From NCBI GenBank assembly GCA_029582155.1, contig CM055909.1, positions 47,866,412-47,930,411 of the forward strand: DNA of 64,000 nt. Reading direction: 5' to 3'. The stretch comes from Panopea generosa (lineage: Eukaryota > Mollusca > Bivalvia > Adapedonta > Hiatellidae). The position numbers and the translations under genes were made by a program. Positions 11,161 through 22,619 of the stretch are shown piece after piece (positions within the stretch are counted from its first letter, which is position 1; each line of letters starts with the position of its first letter). Under the pieces are notes generated by a model. That model worked only from the letters and a program-made list of their open reading frames with translations. It made no database searches and was not told the origin of the DNA.

Positions 11161-12900
11161 TCAAAGCGCTGTAGTGCTGATGGGGGCGGAGCATATAAGA
11201 TGTAAAATGTCGCTATTGTTTTAGACAAACAGGTCAGTTTGCATACGTTGAAGTAGAATAATCCCGATTACCTTTGATTCTTATACATGGTACAGAATCT
11301 ACATGTTCTATGCTTAACGTTGACTCTTTTCTCGAAAATGTCAGAAACGTAACTGAATGGTTTGCCTTTGAAAGAATAGTAAGAATATTAACTGTTAAAT
11401 TTGGCAAATGTCCAACTTCAAGATATTAGTTCAACTCAATGATATGAGATTTGTATCTTCAACTCAACTCGTGATATTTTCAGAAATGCCAAGCTTTCTA
11501 TCATATACAGTATTTATAAAATATCAAAGTGCTCTGAATCTAGCACGATGAATTCCACTTTGAGTATATTCATTTACTATTTTCTTTATTGATTTCTCTA
11601 GCGCAACAGTGAAACAATTCGTTTAAAAGACGAAAAATAGAAATGTGTGTGTCGACATTAATAATTGATTCTTACATTTATATTTTCTATGGTCCTATAT
11701 GAACGCGGCGTGGTCTAGTGGTAGAGCGTCCGCCTCGCATTCGGAAGGTCGTGGGTTCGATCCCCGGTCGGGTCATACTAAAGACTTAAAAAAGTACTAA
11801 AAGCTTATTCGCTTGACACTCAGCATTTAGAGGAGAATTCTAGGTCTGGTCGGCCCGGTGTCAGTATAATGTGACTGGGTGGGGTATCATACCATGTGTC
11901 TGCGGCATGATACTCCAGTGTGACAGCGCTCAGAATACTGTTTCAAGTAGACACCGCCGCGATATGACTGAAAAATTGTTGAAAGCGACGCTAAACACCA
12001 TACAACAATAACAACAACACCCCGTAAACGGAACCGCACTAACCAAAATGTTATGGCGCCGATTTTTAGACACATCTGGATGTTTGCGTATTTTCGTTTA
12101 GAAACACAAATGCTTTTTCTATTATATGTTTAAGTAGAAATTATCTACCGTTCCAATTATTGGAAATTTGTGAAATATTTACTAAACAATAAAAAAAACA
12201 GCACTGACATTATTCATAACTCGATCAATCTCGAATTCTTTTTAGGAATACAAGTCTATTTTTAAAACATTTGGGAGAAACCACAAGTCACATGATCGGC
12301 ATTAGCATATCTCTATTTTTAGAACGAGTATTAGTTGTTTATTGAAATAAGCAAGGAGTATAGTTCCTTGGCATAAGGGACAGATCTAGAAAAGTTTCGT
12401 TATGACACATTTTTAAAATGATAGAAAAAAGCGAAATCAGACTCCCGAATCAAATACTTATTATCCGAAGTCCTTGCCGAAATATACTACTCTTTCAATG
12501 TGCATGTTGGCGATATAGTTTGTGACCTGGAATTTGATTTACAAGATGGCGTAATCTTTTGGTCACGTGACCATAGTTCAGCGCGTCTGTATTCATGCGC
12601 TTTAATTCCTTTGTGCTGATTAATGCTACAGAATATAAACTTGGAATTTATACGATACGTAATTGTTTATAGGTATAAATCGTCGCTGTATATTATAATA
12701 TTAACTGTATATTATAATATTAATGTTTTCGTTGAAATAGGCGAATTTACGGTTTATAGTGAGTTCGAGCGCTTATCAGGGGTGGAACTATTTGATAAGT
12801 GGTTGTTAGGTTTGCATTAACACGAAACACGGTTGTAGATTTGCGGTATTGAAAATAAAATCATGTTAGCTCTGAGAGCGGCTGCTAAAGCACCGCCCCC
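11161..12900 (+). mobile_element. Unrecognised 1.43-kb mobile element, copy A (carries a nested SINE)
   Basis: Begins TCAAAGCGCTGTAGTGCTGA followed by TGGGGGCGGAGCATATAAG, and ends GCTAAAGCACCGCCCCC. A near-identical segment lies at 21194-22619 but at a different position within its unit. In units 2 and 3 the flanks of this site are contiguous (CATxTCAAAATCCTAG), proving an insertion. The ends share a subterminal inverted TGGGGGCGGxGC. Minus the SINE it is about 1423 bp. A GC-box/TATA-like start and an internal frame of 66 codons (open in the other copy, frameshifted here by one extra A near 12424) are visible. No transposase, RT or integrase motif was recognised. It could be a non-autonomous DNA transposon or another class. 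Confidence 0.75.
11701..12017 (+). mobile_element. tRNA-derived SINE nested in the 1.43-kb element
   Basis: The tRNA-like head has box A TGGTCTAGTGGTAGAGC and box B GTGGGTTCGATCCCC, but the acceptor stem does not pair, so it is not a functional tRNA gene. The body is about 240 bp, and the 3' end has TTGTTGAAAGCGACGCTAAAC followed by a CAA-rich tail. The second copy of the host element (near 21738-21746) lacks it and runs straight from CCTACAT to CACCCCGTAAACGG, which defines both borders. No clear target duplication remains. Confidence 0.85.
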
Positions 12901-14310
12901 AAAAATCCTAGTTGTTTGAATTGTGTTTATCAGTTGTATTGCTTTATAGCTGCATATTAATTTATAAATTTGGTTCAATTTATAAAGGTTATTTAAGGTC
13001 AAAAGTCTTTCGAAATCACTTAAATATAACAATTATGTGCATTTTGTCTGATAATCATATACGATACTTTGCTTTGAAATGCAGTTCAGAATGGATCCAA
13101 GAAAATTTAATGAACTTCTTTTCACCGCGCATTCATTCATTCTTATAGAGGAGTGCTTTGCACATTTTTGTTGGCAATCAGCCAAGTGGATAGCGTTAGA
13201 AATCCAGCATTGGTTCAATGGCGTTTTGGGTAAGCTCAGGCAAAAACAGTAATTAATCATATAATTTGCCGAATAACTAGTGCAATTAGCTGTCTCGAAT
13301 GACACATAGTAAAGCAAGTTGAACAATTCATATAATCAATTTATTTCTTTCATCCTCTGACAATGAGTCAATTTTAATTATTGTCCTTCTGGTGAAAACA
13401 CAATGTTAATTACATACAGTTGCAATTAACAACGGATGTTACCGGTAGACCGAAGTTTAATTGGTATAAAACAAAACGGTACAGCGATGCCTCAATTTGC
13501 CATTGTATTTTCCTGCGGAAATGTAGGTAAGGTACGAGGACAGAGAACAGCTCGACATGTGAGACAGTTTATCATTTACTTAAGGGTCACCATTGATATT
13601 TTTGTTCTTTATGACATAGATCAACCACTACACTGACATATGATATGAAAAGAAGGGACCATGTTTCATCCAAGGGGTATAATACTAGGCCTTATAGTTG
13701 AATTATTATCTTCAAACAAGATTTTGTGTTTTTTTTACATTTTAATGAATATATTTTTGCTAAAAGGAAATTCTCTCGGGAAGCCATTATGCGACTACCA
13801 CCATAAAAAACAAGGAATCAGTTTTGTGTGTGTTTCCTGTTAAAGAAAGCACTGGAACATATCATCTAAATGATGTAGTACATACTTAATAATTTTCATT
13901 TATTTTGGTGTTTATATAACTACAAAGCGTAATTATAGTTTCATTGATGCCGTGAATGTTAACAGATGTATATTTCTTCTCACCATATTTACTTCAAACT
14001 TAAACACGTATCCGAAAAAATATACTGTATCTCACTCTGTTTGTAAACTACGTTACCGATTGGTGGGTACACTTCTTTCAGCCAAACTATTTTGGCATTT
14101 AAAACGGTTCTTTGGACCCTGTAACCGCAGGTGAACGGGTATACGTTTACTGTTACCAGAGAATGTGTTAACGGTTCTATGTGATATTAAAATTTCTATT
14201 TATCATGTCTTTGTTTTCGTGTTTAATGTAACTATTGTCCAGCAAACACACTTTTGTGTGCACATCTGCGGTAATGTAAATGCGCCTGAAAATAGTTCCA
14301 AATTTGATTG
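12901..14310 (+). other. Shared 3' flank of unit 1 and type 1 leader of unit 2
   Basis: Non-coding sequence conserved between units. It includes a block at 13430-13590 repeated near 22810, 33725, 50400 and 61340, and from about 13950 a leader block with a TATCCGAAxxAATATACTGTAT motif and CTTTGGACCCTGTAACC. Small frames here are not conserved between units (frameshifts and stops differ), so I call no gene. Confidence 0.5.
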
Positions 14311-14313
14311 ACA

Positions 14314-14540
14314 TTAACCCTTTACTTCATATAGACACCTTTGGACACCTCTAATAAAGACGCCTTTGGACACCTAATATAGAAGGCTTTTGAATTATTG
14401 GTTGAATTATGTTTATATTAACTGACAGAGCGGAAAACAGTGAAGGAAGTGTTCAGATTGCTCGTCAGGAGCAATCTGAACTCTTCCTGCACTGTTTTCA
14501 AAGGCCTTCTGTGATTGGTATCTATGGAGTAAAGGGTTAA
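14314..14540. mobile_element. piggyBac-like MITE with TTAA target duplication
   Basis: The element 14318-14536 (219 bp) is flanked by TTAA on both sides (14314-14317 and 14537-14540). Terminal inverted repeats are CCCTTTACTTCATATAGACACC on the left against the complement of GGTATCTATGGAGTAAAGGG on the right. The centre holds a long hairpin with arms GAGCAATCTGAAC and its complement around GTCAG. Unit 5 at about 51900 has the empty site with one TTAA in the same flanks (TTGACATTAAAACAAAT). No coding capacity. Confidence 0.88.
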
Positions 14541-15335
14541 CACAAAAAAATGTAGTTTTAATGGAAGCTGTTTGAATCATTTCTGTCTACTGACATAATT
14601 AACAGTAAATAAACGGTAAACTTGAATTTATACGCGGGTTGAACATAAAACAATGATGTCATCAATTTGTGTGTTGCTGCCTGGTAAACGTTCTCTGTCG
14701 ATAAACATGGTATCAAATTCAATTGGTTTTACTATGCTCAGAGCTATGTGCCACTTATTAAACAAAACTCTGCTAATCGGGATACTAAAGATGACATCAG
14801 TCCGTATACCTCGCTTTCAATTAGCCAACCGAAATACGACTAAACAGTGATCAACTAACCACGGTATAACAGAAAACACCGAAGAGTAATACTACAATTT
14901 TGTTTATAAGTCCGTTATCGAACACGAACTAATGATGTTAGACATCAAAATGTCAGCAGGTGATTAAAAGTAGAAGAAATTAGGAAATTATCTGAAAACA
15001 GATAGCGTTTACTTTTAGAAGATCTCTTAAATTGTACTTTTATGTGTGCACATTATGCGACAGGTACATGGTGTAAAATTGGAAGAAACTGAAAGGTAAT
15101 ACAACTATTTACAGGGTAGTGTTAGCTTAGTCATTGCATCATATTTCTTTCCAGTTCAGTTGATAAAGTTGAAAGCATTCATCATTTTACTCCGCAATTA
15201 GATTCTTAGCTAGTGGTGTAAACTAATATTATTAACGTCTCGCTATAAAGATACCTTTTGGTGACGATAAGACGCTTATTGCAAAAGATTTTTTAATTTG
15301 GTTTAGATTATAAGACAGCGCTCGTTTTATAAATA

Positions 15336-18300
15336 CAGTAGAACTTCGTTGGCTCGAACATGGATGGCAGGAACACCATATATAGCCCAAACCACTTAGC
15401 TGGTCCGGGCAGAACTCCTATTTCGATGTATATTCTCGTATGGTATGATGTCGAACAATAGTTGGATGGCTGGAACACCATATATAGTCCAAACCACTTA
15501 GCTGATCCGGGCAGAACTCCTATTTCGATGTATATTCTCGTATGGTATGATGTCAAACAATACTTGGATGGCTGGAACACCATATATAGCCCAAACCACT
15601 TAGCTGGTCCGGGCTTAACTCATATTTCGATGTATATTCTCGTATGGTATGATGTCGAACAATACTTGGTTGGCTGGAACACCATATATAGCCCAAACCA
15701 CTTAGCTGGTCCGGGCGTAACTCATATTTCGATGTATATTCTCGTATGGTTTGATGTCGAACAATACTTGGATGGCTGGAACACCATATATAGCCCAAAC
15801 CACTTTGCTGGTCCGGGTGTTACTCATATTTCGATGTATATTCTCGTATGGTATGATGTCGAACAATACTTGAATGGCTGGAACACCATATGTAGCCTAA
15901 CCACTTAGCTGGTCCGGGCATAACTCCTATTTCGATGTATATTCTCGTATGGTATGCTATCAAACAATACTTAGATGGCTAAAACACCATATGTAGCCAT
16001 AACCACTTTGCTGGTCCTGTCAGAACTCCTATTTCGATGTATATTCTCGTATGGTATGATGTCGAACAATACTTGGATGGCTGAAACACCATATGTAGCC
16101 ATAACCACTTAGCTGGTCCGGGCAGAACTCCTACTTCTATGTATATTCTCTTATGGTATGATGTCGAACAATACTTGGGTGGCTGAAACACCATATGTAG
16201 CCATAACCACTTAGCTGGTCCGGTCAGAACTCCTCTTTCGATGTATATTCTCGTATGGTATGATGTCGAACAATACTTGGATGGCTGGAACACCATATGT
16301 AGCCATAACCACTTAGCTGGTCCGGGCAGAACTCCTATTTTGATGTATATTCTCGTATTGTATGATGTCGAACAATACTTGGATGAATGGAACACCATAT
16401 GTAGCCATAACCACTTAGCTGGTCCGGGCAGAACTCCTATTTCTATGTATATTCTCTTATGGTATGATGTCGAACAATACTTGGATGGCTGGAACACCAT
16501 ATATAGCCCAAACCGCTTAGCTGGTCCGGTCAGAACTCCTCTTTCAATGTATATTCTCGTATGGTATGATGTCGAACAATACTTGGATGGGTGGAACACC
16601 ATATGTAGCCATAACTACTTAGCTGGTCCGGGCAGAACTCCTATTTCGATGTATATTCTCGTATGGTATGATGTCGAACAATACTTGGATGGCTGGAACA
16701 CCATATGTAGCCATAACCACTTAGCTGGTCCAGGCAGAACTCCTATTTCGATGTATATTCTCGTATGGTATGATGTCGAACAATACTTGGATGGCTGGAA
16801 CACCATATGTAGCCATAACCACTTAGCTGGTCCAGGCAGAACTCCTATTTCGATGTATATTCTCGTATGGTATGATGTCGAACAATACTTTGATGGCTGG
16901 AACACCATATGTAGCCATAACCACTTAGCTGGTCCGGGCAGAACTCCTATTTCGATGTATATTCTCGTATGGTATGATGTCGAACAATACTTGGATGGCT
17001 GGAACACCATATGTAGCCATAACCACTTAGCTGGTCCAGGCAGAACTCCTATTTCGATGTATATTCTCGTATGGTATGATGTCGAACAATACTTTGATGG
17101 CTGGAACACCATATGTAGCCATAACCACTTAGCTGGTCCAGGCAGAACTCCTATTTCGATGTATATTCTCGTATGGTATGATGTCGAACAATACTTTGAT
17201 GGCTGGAACACCATATGTAGCCATAACCACTTAGCTGGTCCAGGCAGAACTCCTATTTCGATGTATATTCTCGTATGGTATGATGTCGAACAATACTTGG
17301 ATGGCTGGAACACCATATGTAGCCATAACCACTTAGCTGGTCCGGGCAGAACTCCTATTTTGATGTATATTCACGTATGTTATGATGTCGAACAATACTT
17401 GGATGGCTGGAACACCATATATAGCCCAAACCGCTTAGCTGGTCCGGTCAGAACTCCTCTTTCAATGTATATTCTCGTATGGTATGATGTCGAACAATAC
17501 TTGGATGGGTGGAACACCATATGTAGCCATAACTACTTAGCTGGTCCGGGCAGAACTCATATCTTGTGATGTATATTTTCGTATGGTATGATGTCGAACA
17601 ATACTTTGATGGCTGGAACACCATATGTAGCCATAACCACTTAGCTGGTCCAGGCAGAACTCCTATTTCGATGTATATTCTCGTATGGTATGATGTCGAA
17701 CAATACTTGGATGGCTGGAACACCATATGTAGCCATAACCACTTAGCTGGTCCAGGCAGAACTCCTATTTCGATGTATATTTTCGTATGGTATGATGTCG
17801 AACAATACTTTGATGGCTGGAACACCATATGTAGCCATAACCACTTAGCTGGTCCGGGCAGAACTCCTATTTTGATGTATATTCACGTATGTTATGATGT
17901 CGAACAATACTTGGATGAATGGAACACCATATGTAGCCATAACCACTTAGCTGGTCCGGACAGAACTCCTATTTCGATGTATATTCTTGTATGGTATGAT
18001 GTCGAACAATACTTGGATGACTGGAACACCATATGTAGCCATAGCTACTAAGCTGGTCAAGTCAGAACTCCTTTTTCGTTGATATTCTCGTATGGTATGA
18101 TGTCGAACAATACTTGGGTGGCTTGAACACCATATGTAGCCATAACCACTTTGCTGGTCCGGACAGAGCTCCTATTTCGATGTATATTCTCGTATGGTAT
18201 GATGTCGAACAATACTTGGATGGCTGGTACCATATGTAGCCATAACCACTTAGCTGGTCCGGGCGTAACTCATATTTAGATGTATATTCTCGTATGGTAC

Positions 18301-18496
18301 GATGTCGAACAATACTTGGGTGGCTGGAATACCATATGTAGCCATAACCACTTAGCTGGTCCGGGCAGAACTCCTATTTCGATGTATAATTTTGTATATG
18401 TATGGTATGAGGTCGAACAATACTTGGCTGGAACAAACCCTCAACTCAAACTATTTTGTCCTGTCCCGTTGGGTTCGAGCCATCGAAGTTCTACTG
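15336..18496. mobile_element. MITE expanded internally to 3.16 kb, intron 1 of copy 2
   Basis: Bounded by TA on each side, with terminal inverted repeats CAGTAGAACTTCGTTGGCTC at the left and the complement, ending CGAAGTTCTACTG, at the right. The same element in copy 3 is 204 bp. The 2957-bp excess equals almost exactly 29 units of 102 bp. TA flanks and CAGT termini suggest the Tc1/mariner/pogo group, which is an inference from ends only. Confidence 0.85.
15355..18440. repeat. 102-bp tandem repeat (about 30 units) inside the MITE
   Basis: Each unit holds TGGCTGGAACACCATATxTAG, CCxxAACCACTTAGCTGGTCC, GGCAGAACTCCTATTTCGATG and TATGATGTCGAACAATACTTG. The edge units carry ATATAGCCCAAACC and the central ones ATGTAGCCATAACC. 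A pair of variant units near 16440-16640 recurs near 17350-17550, showing block duplication. 102 is divisible by three, so reading frames of up to 442 codons run through it on both strands. They are repeat translations with no splice signal, signal peptide or domain. Confidence 0.95.
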
Positions 18497-19029
18497 TACT
18501 TTGTACAAAGAATAGGAGATGAACTTGCACCCAATTGACTATTAGTAGTAACTTGATTCTGTTTTGTTGGTTATGTTTCAGAGCTGTAGACGGTGTTACA
18601 GATTATCTGAGGGAGAGCTGGTTAATATGGTTCATAGGTATGGACATCAACAAAGATGGGTTTTTGTCTGTAATAGATCGGGATATGGAAAGGTAATACA
18701 TTTAAGGAATTCACTGTTACACACAGTATTTGTTTAACATTCATTAGCTATTATTGACTGACTTCAAGTGGTTATGAATATATAACTTTCCCGTTGTAGT
18801 AATGTATTTCTTCCAAGAGTTGTATCCCTTATTCACAAATGTTTTGATTCCCAAAAAGGCTGGACATATCAAATCACTGAAGTTCTTGTTTTATGTTTGT
18901 ATGAGCATGTAAGTTTATAAAATAACAAAAAATAAATTATCGTTCTGTTTTTTTTTTCAAGTTGTGCATAATGTTAAGGACAGCATCGATTTTATTTTTT
19001 TGATGGGGCTTAACGCTATTTTCAACATA

Positions 19030-19205
19030 TTTCAGGTTATATAATTATGTCATTTCAAGATTTATTGTTGGATGAAGACCTTAGGATGAATCTGAGTAGA
19101 ACCATGATCCTTTCACAAATAACTGTCAATCTTGATCACATACAGCTATTGTTGGAGTGAGTAGGACTCTAACTCAATATGAAATCAGCGGTGAAATGTA
19201 AGTAT
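19030..19205 (-). mobile_element. Decayed intronic SINE, copy 2
   Basis: Aligns with the SINE in intron 2 of the other copies (TGGATGAAGACC, GAGTAGAACCATGATCCTTTC, GTTGGAGTGAGTAGGAC), but its tRNA-like head has lost boxes A and B. Confidence 0.5.
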
Positions 19206-19774
19206 CCCTCAGATATTATGTCAAGCAGACACCGACCAGAAATGACGAACGACTCTGTAAAACGAAATAAATCTTTACTAGTTTATTCCAATAGATCTCA
19301 TTTCTTTGCAGGGATAGTTTCACAGCAGCCGTAGAGGTGAGCGCCGAAGAGTTATCTGAAAATATTTATTCAAAACGCTTTTGGTGGGATAAGTTCATAC
19401 TACAAGGTGACAAATCGAACAAAATTGCTAAAGAAAAATTCGTTCAATATCTAAGTAAAATATTTCTGGATGATAAACAATTCAGAGCCAATGCTGTTGT
19501 TTTTCAAGAAGTATTGCTAGAAATAATTGATGTCGATGGAGATGGGAAAATATCAAAAGATGAATTCTTGGCGAATTACAAAGCTTTCAAAATGTAGAAT
19601 AAAACAATTATAGAAGAGTTTTTCTACGCATACAAACCAATTCAAGATAAAGTACCAATGAGACAGATGGCTAGAGCATGGGCAGATTTTAATGCCAATA
19701 ATCATAAAACAAATAATTTCGCCAGGCCATATATGATTAAAATTCTTGGTTTGCAAGATCAGTTCACGTACTGA

Positions 19775-21193
19775 TGCATATTCATGCAATTACTTTTTTT
19801 ATTTGATATATTCGCAGCTAAAATACACAAACTTTACCAGCTATTGAACTATTTTGATAAAATGATTTGCATGTAAGGACATAAACTTATAAAAAAAACA
19901 CATCTCAATTGACATATGTTTGTACAAGTTACAATTACTTGCATTTTTACTTTCACTTATGGTCATATACTTAAAGGGACGCACGGTAGGTCTGCAATCA
20001 TGTCAGAGTATGATATTTCAATTTAACATTTTTATTTACATCATGAAACCATATAATTTTCAGAAACAATGTAAAGAGGATAGATTATCAAAACTGACAT
20101 ATGTTGATCGCAAGTACATGTTTTTTTTTATGAAAATGAAAGTTTAATGTTCGATTATTTGCTTTGTTTTTTTCCTTTGAATAATTATGTATAACCAAGT
20201 CATGTTTTGGAGTTCTTTAACATAGTTATTAATATTCCTATAATTCGCATTGATTTGAAGAAAGTAGTGTGAACGAACACGTATATGTATCATATCAAAT
20301 ACCCACAATGCACTCTGTAAATTTGGTTGTTAATTTATGACATTTGTTCTACTGTAATTATTTGATAACCAATACTAATTGACCAAATTGAATCAAGTGT
20401 TTGAGATTATAATTCCATATATTGGTTTTTATTCACACAAAAAAGGTATATGTTATCTTTCTTGTTGTCTAATGCATGATATGACCACATATACAAAACA
20501 AACTAATTAGGTCATTTTCTGAATATACAAGGGTCATAACTCTTACATTAGTTATCAGATTTACCATGTTTCAATTAAACTTGTCTTGTCTTTGACTGGT
20601 AGTGAATTAACATTTCATACGAACTACTTTGATATTTTTCATTCAAATACATATCCAAGATATTGTCACCGACAATTGTATTTGAACCAAACGGACCAAT
20701 AGGATACTAGAATAAAATACATTTTTCTAAAATGTTCATTAGGTTCGGTACGAAATCACAACATTTACTCCGTAGATTATCTCGTTGTTGTGTTATCTTA
20801 GAAATAACAAAAATATCTCTACATGTAAAATTATTTATAAGTGCTAATGCATAGCTAATAGAAGGACACATCTCAAAATCCTAGTTGTTCTTATTAGGTT
20901 TAGCAGTTGTATTGCGTTCGAGTCGCGCAGTCATTTATTAAATTTGTTCAATTTGTATTGGTTCTAAAAGGTCTTTCAAAATGATTAATACATTATTATA
21001 TGGTATTGTTTTCTGCTTATTATTAACGATATTTTGCTATGAAATGCAGTTCAGTTGGATCCAAGAGTTGAACTATTATTGCGCGGAATTCTTATAAAGG
21101 TGTACTTTGTACTTTTTGCTCGGCAGTCAGCCAAGTGGATAGCGTAAGATAGCGTACTTAGTACTATGGCATTTGTGGTAAGACCCAGACAAA
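19775..21193 (+). other. 3' flank of pseudogene copy 2
   Basis: Matches the 3' flank of copies 1 and 3. The signal block near 20178 reads TTTGAATAATTATGTATAACC, so AATAAA is lost. No independent gene seen. Confidence 0.5.
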
Positions 21194-22619
21194 TCAAAGC
21201 ACTGCAGTGCTGATGGGGGCGGAGCATATAAGATGTAAACTATCGCTATTGTTTCAGACAAACAGGTCAGTTTGCATACGCTGAAGTAGAATAATCCCGA
21301 TTACCTTTGATTCTTATACATGGTACAGAAACTACGTTTTCTATGCCTAACGTTGACTCTTTTCTCGAATATGTCAGAAACGTAACTGAATGGTTTGTCT
21401 TTGAAAGTGTATTTCTGCTATAGTAAGAATATTAACTCTTAAATTTGGCAAATGTCCAACTTCAAGATATTAGTTCAACTCAATTATATGAGATTTGTAT
21501 CTTCAACTCAACTCGTGATATTTTCAGAAATACCAAGCTTTCAATCATATACAGTATATATAAAATATCAAAGTGCTCTGAATCTAGCACGATGAATTCC
21601 ACTTTGAGTATATTCATTTACTATTTTCTTTATTGATTTCTCTAGCGCAACAGTGAAACAATTCGTTTAAAAGACGAAAAGTAGAAATGTGTATTTTGAC
21701 ATTAATAACTGATTCTTACATTATATTTTTAAGGGCCCTACATCACCCCGTAAACGGTACCGCACTAACCAAAATGTTATAGCGCCGATTTTTAGACACA
21801 TCTGGATGTTTGCGTATTTTTGCTACGGAAACACAAATACTTTAACTCTAATATGTTTAAGTAAAAATTATCTAACGTTCCAATTATTGGAAATATATGA
21901 AATATCTACTAAGTAACAAAAAAAACAACACAAAAAACAGCACTGACATTATTCATAAATCGACAATCTCGAATTCTTTTTAGGAATACAAGTCTATTTT
22001 TAAACATTTGGGAGAAACCGCAAGTCACATGATCGACATTAGCATATCTCTATTTTTAGAACGAGTATTGATTGTTTATTGACATAAGCAAGGAGTATGT
22101 TCCTTGGCATAAGGGACAGATCTAGAAAAGTTTCGTTACCGTACACATTTTTAAAATGATAGAAAAAGCGAAATCAGACTCCCGAATCAAGTACTCATTA
22201 TCTGAAGTCCTTGCCAAAATATACGACTCTTTCAATGCGCATGTTGGCGATATAGTTCGTGACCTGGAATTTGATTTACAAGATGGCGTTATATTTTGGT
22301 CACGTGACCATAGTTCAGCGCGTCTGTATTCATGCGCTTTAATTCCTTTGTGCTGATTAATGCTACAGAATATAAACTTGGAATTTATACGATACGTAAT
22401 TGTTTATAGGTATAAATCGTCGCTGTATGTTATAATATTAATGTTTTCGTTGAAATAGGCGAATCTACTGTTTATAGTGAGTTCGAGCGCTTATCAGGGG
22501 GTGGAACTATTTGATAAGTGGTTGTTAGGTTTGCATTAACACGAAACACGGTTGTAGATTTGCGGTATTGAAAATAAAATCATGTTAGCACTGAGAGCGG
22601 CTGCTAAAGCACCGCCCCC
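21194..22619 (+). mobile_element. Unrecognised 1.43-kb mobile element, copy B (no SINE)
   Basis: Second copy of the element at 11161-12900, ending in the same ACCGCCCCC but inserted elsewhere. Here its flanks (GACCCAGACAAA on the left, AAAAATAGTAATTAATCAC on the right) are contiguous in unit 3 near 33538. A 66-codon frame at 22156-22356 begins MIEKAKSDSRIKYSLSEV. I do not recognise it, and it is frameshifted in the other copy. A 21-bp stretch (GTATATTATAATATTAACT) duplicated in copy A is single here. Confidence 0.75.

Larger units (their letters stand above)
15031..19774 (+). pseudogene. EF-hand gene copy 2, broken (no start codon, nonsense in exon 3)
   Basis: Exon equivalents are 15031-15095, 18582-18692 and 19312-19774, with splice sites intact. 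The first 30 bases of coding exon 1, including the ATG and the start of the signal peptide, are gone, and a TAA lies just upstream in frame. Leader sequence normally about 3 kb or more upstream is joined directly to the middle of exon 1. In exon 3 codon 164 (Lys in the others) is TAG at 19595-19597, removing EF-hand 4. There are no indels in exon 3, so this is a young loss. Exon 3 has many replacements against copy 3 (for example AVEVSAEELSENIYSKRF), while exon 2 differs from copy 3 at only two bases. The 3' AATAAA signal has become AATAAT. Intron 1 is swollen by the 102-bp array. Confidence 0.9.

Noticed and set aside
11701-11775. Possible tRNA gene (boxes A and B present)
   Set aside because: The seven bases before box A do not pair with the 3' side after the T-loop, the D-stem is poor, and the sequence continues into a SINE body with a CAA tail.
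13436-13636. Possible small gene in the conserved downstream block
   Set aside because: The frame is disrupted by stops and indels in the paralogous blocks near 33725 and 61340, so coding conservation is not supported.
16241-17569. 442-codon plus-strand frame, with long minus-strand frames opposite it, in the 102-bp array
   Set aside because: The unit is 102 bp (34 codons), so any open frame persists through the array on both strands. It is bounded by MITE termini inside an intron, with no splice signals, signal peptide or domain.
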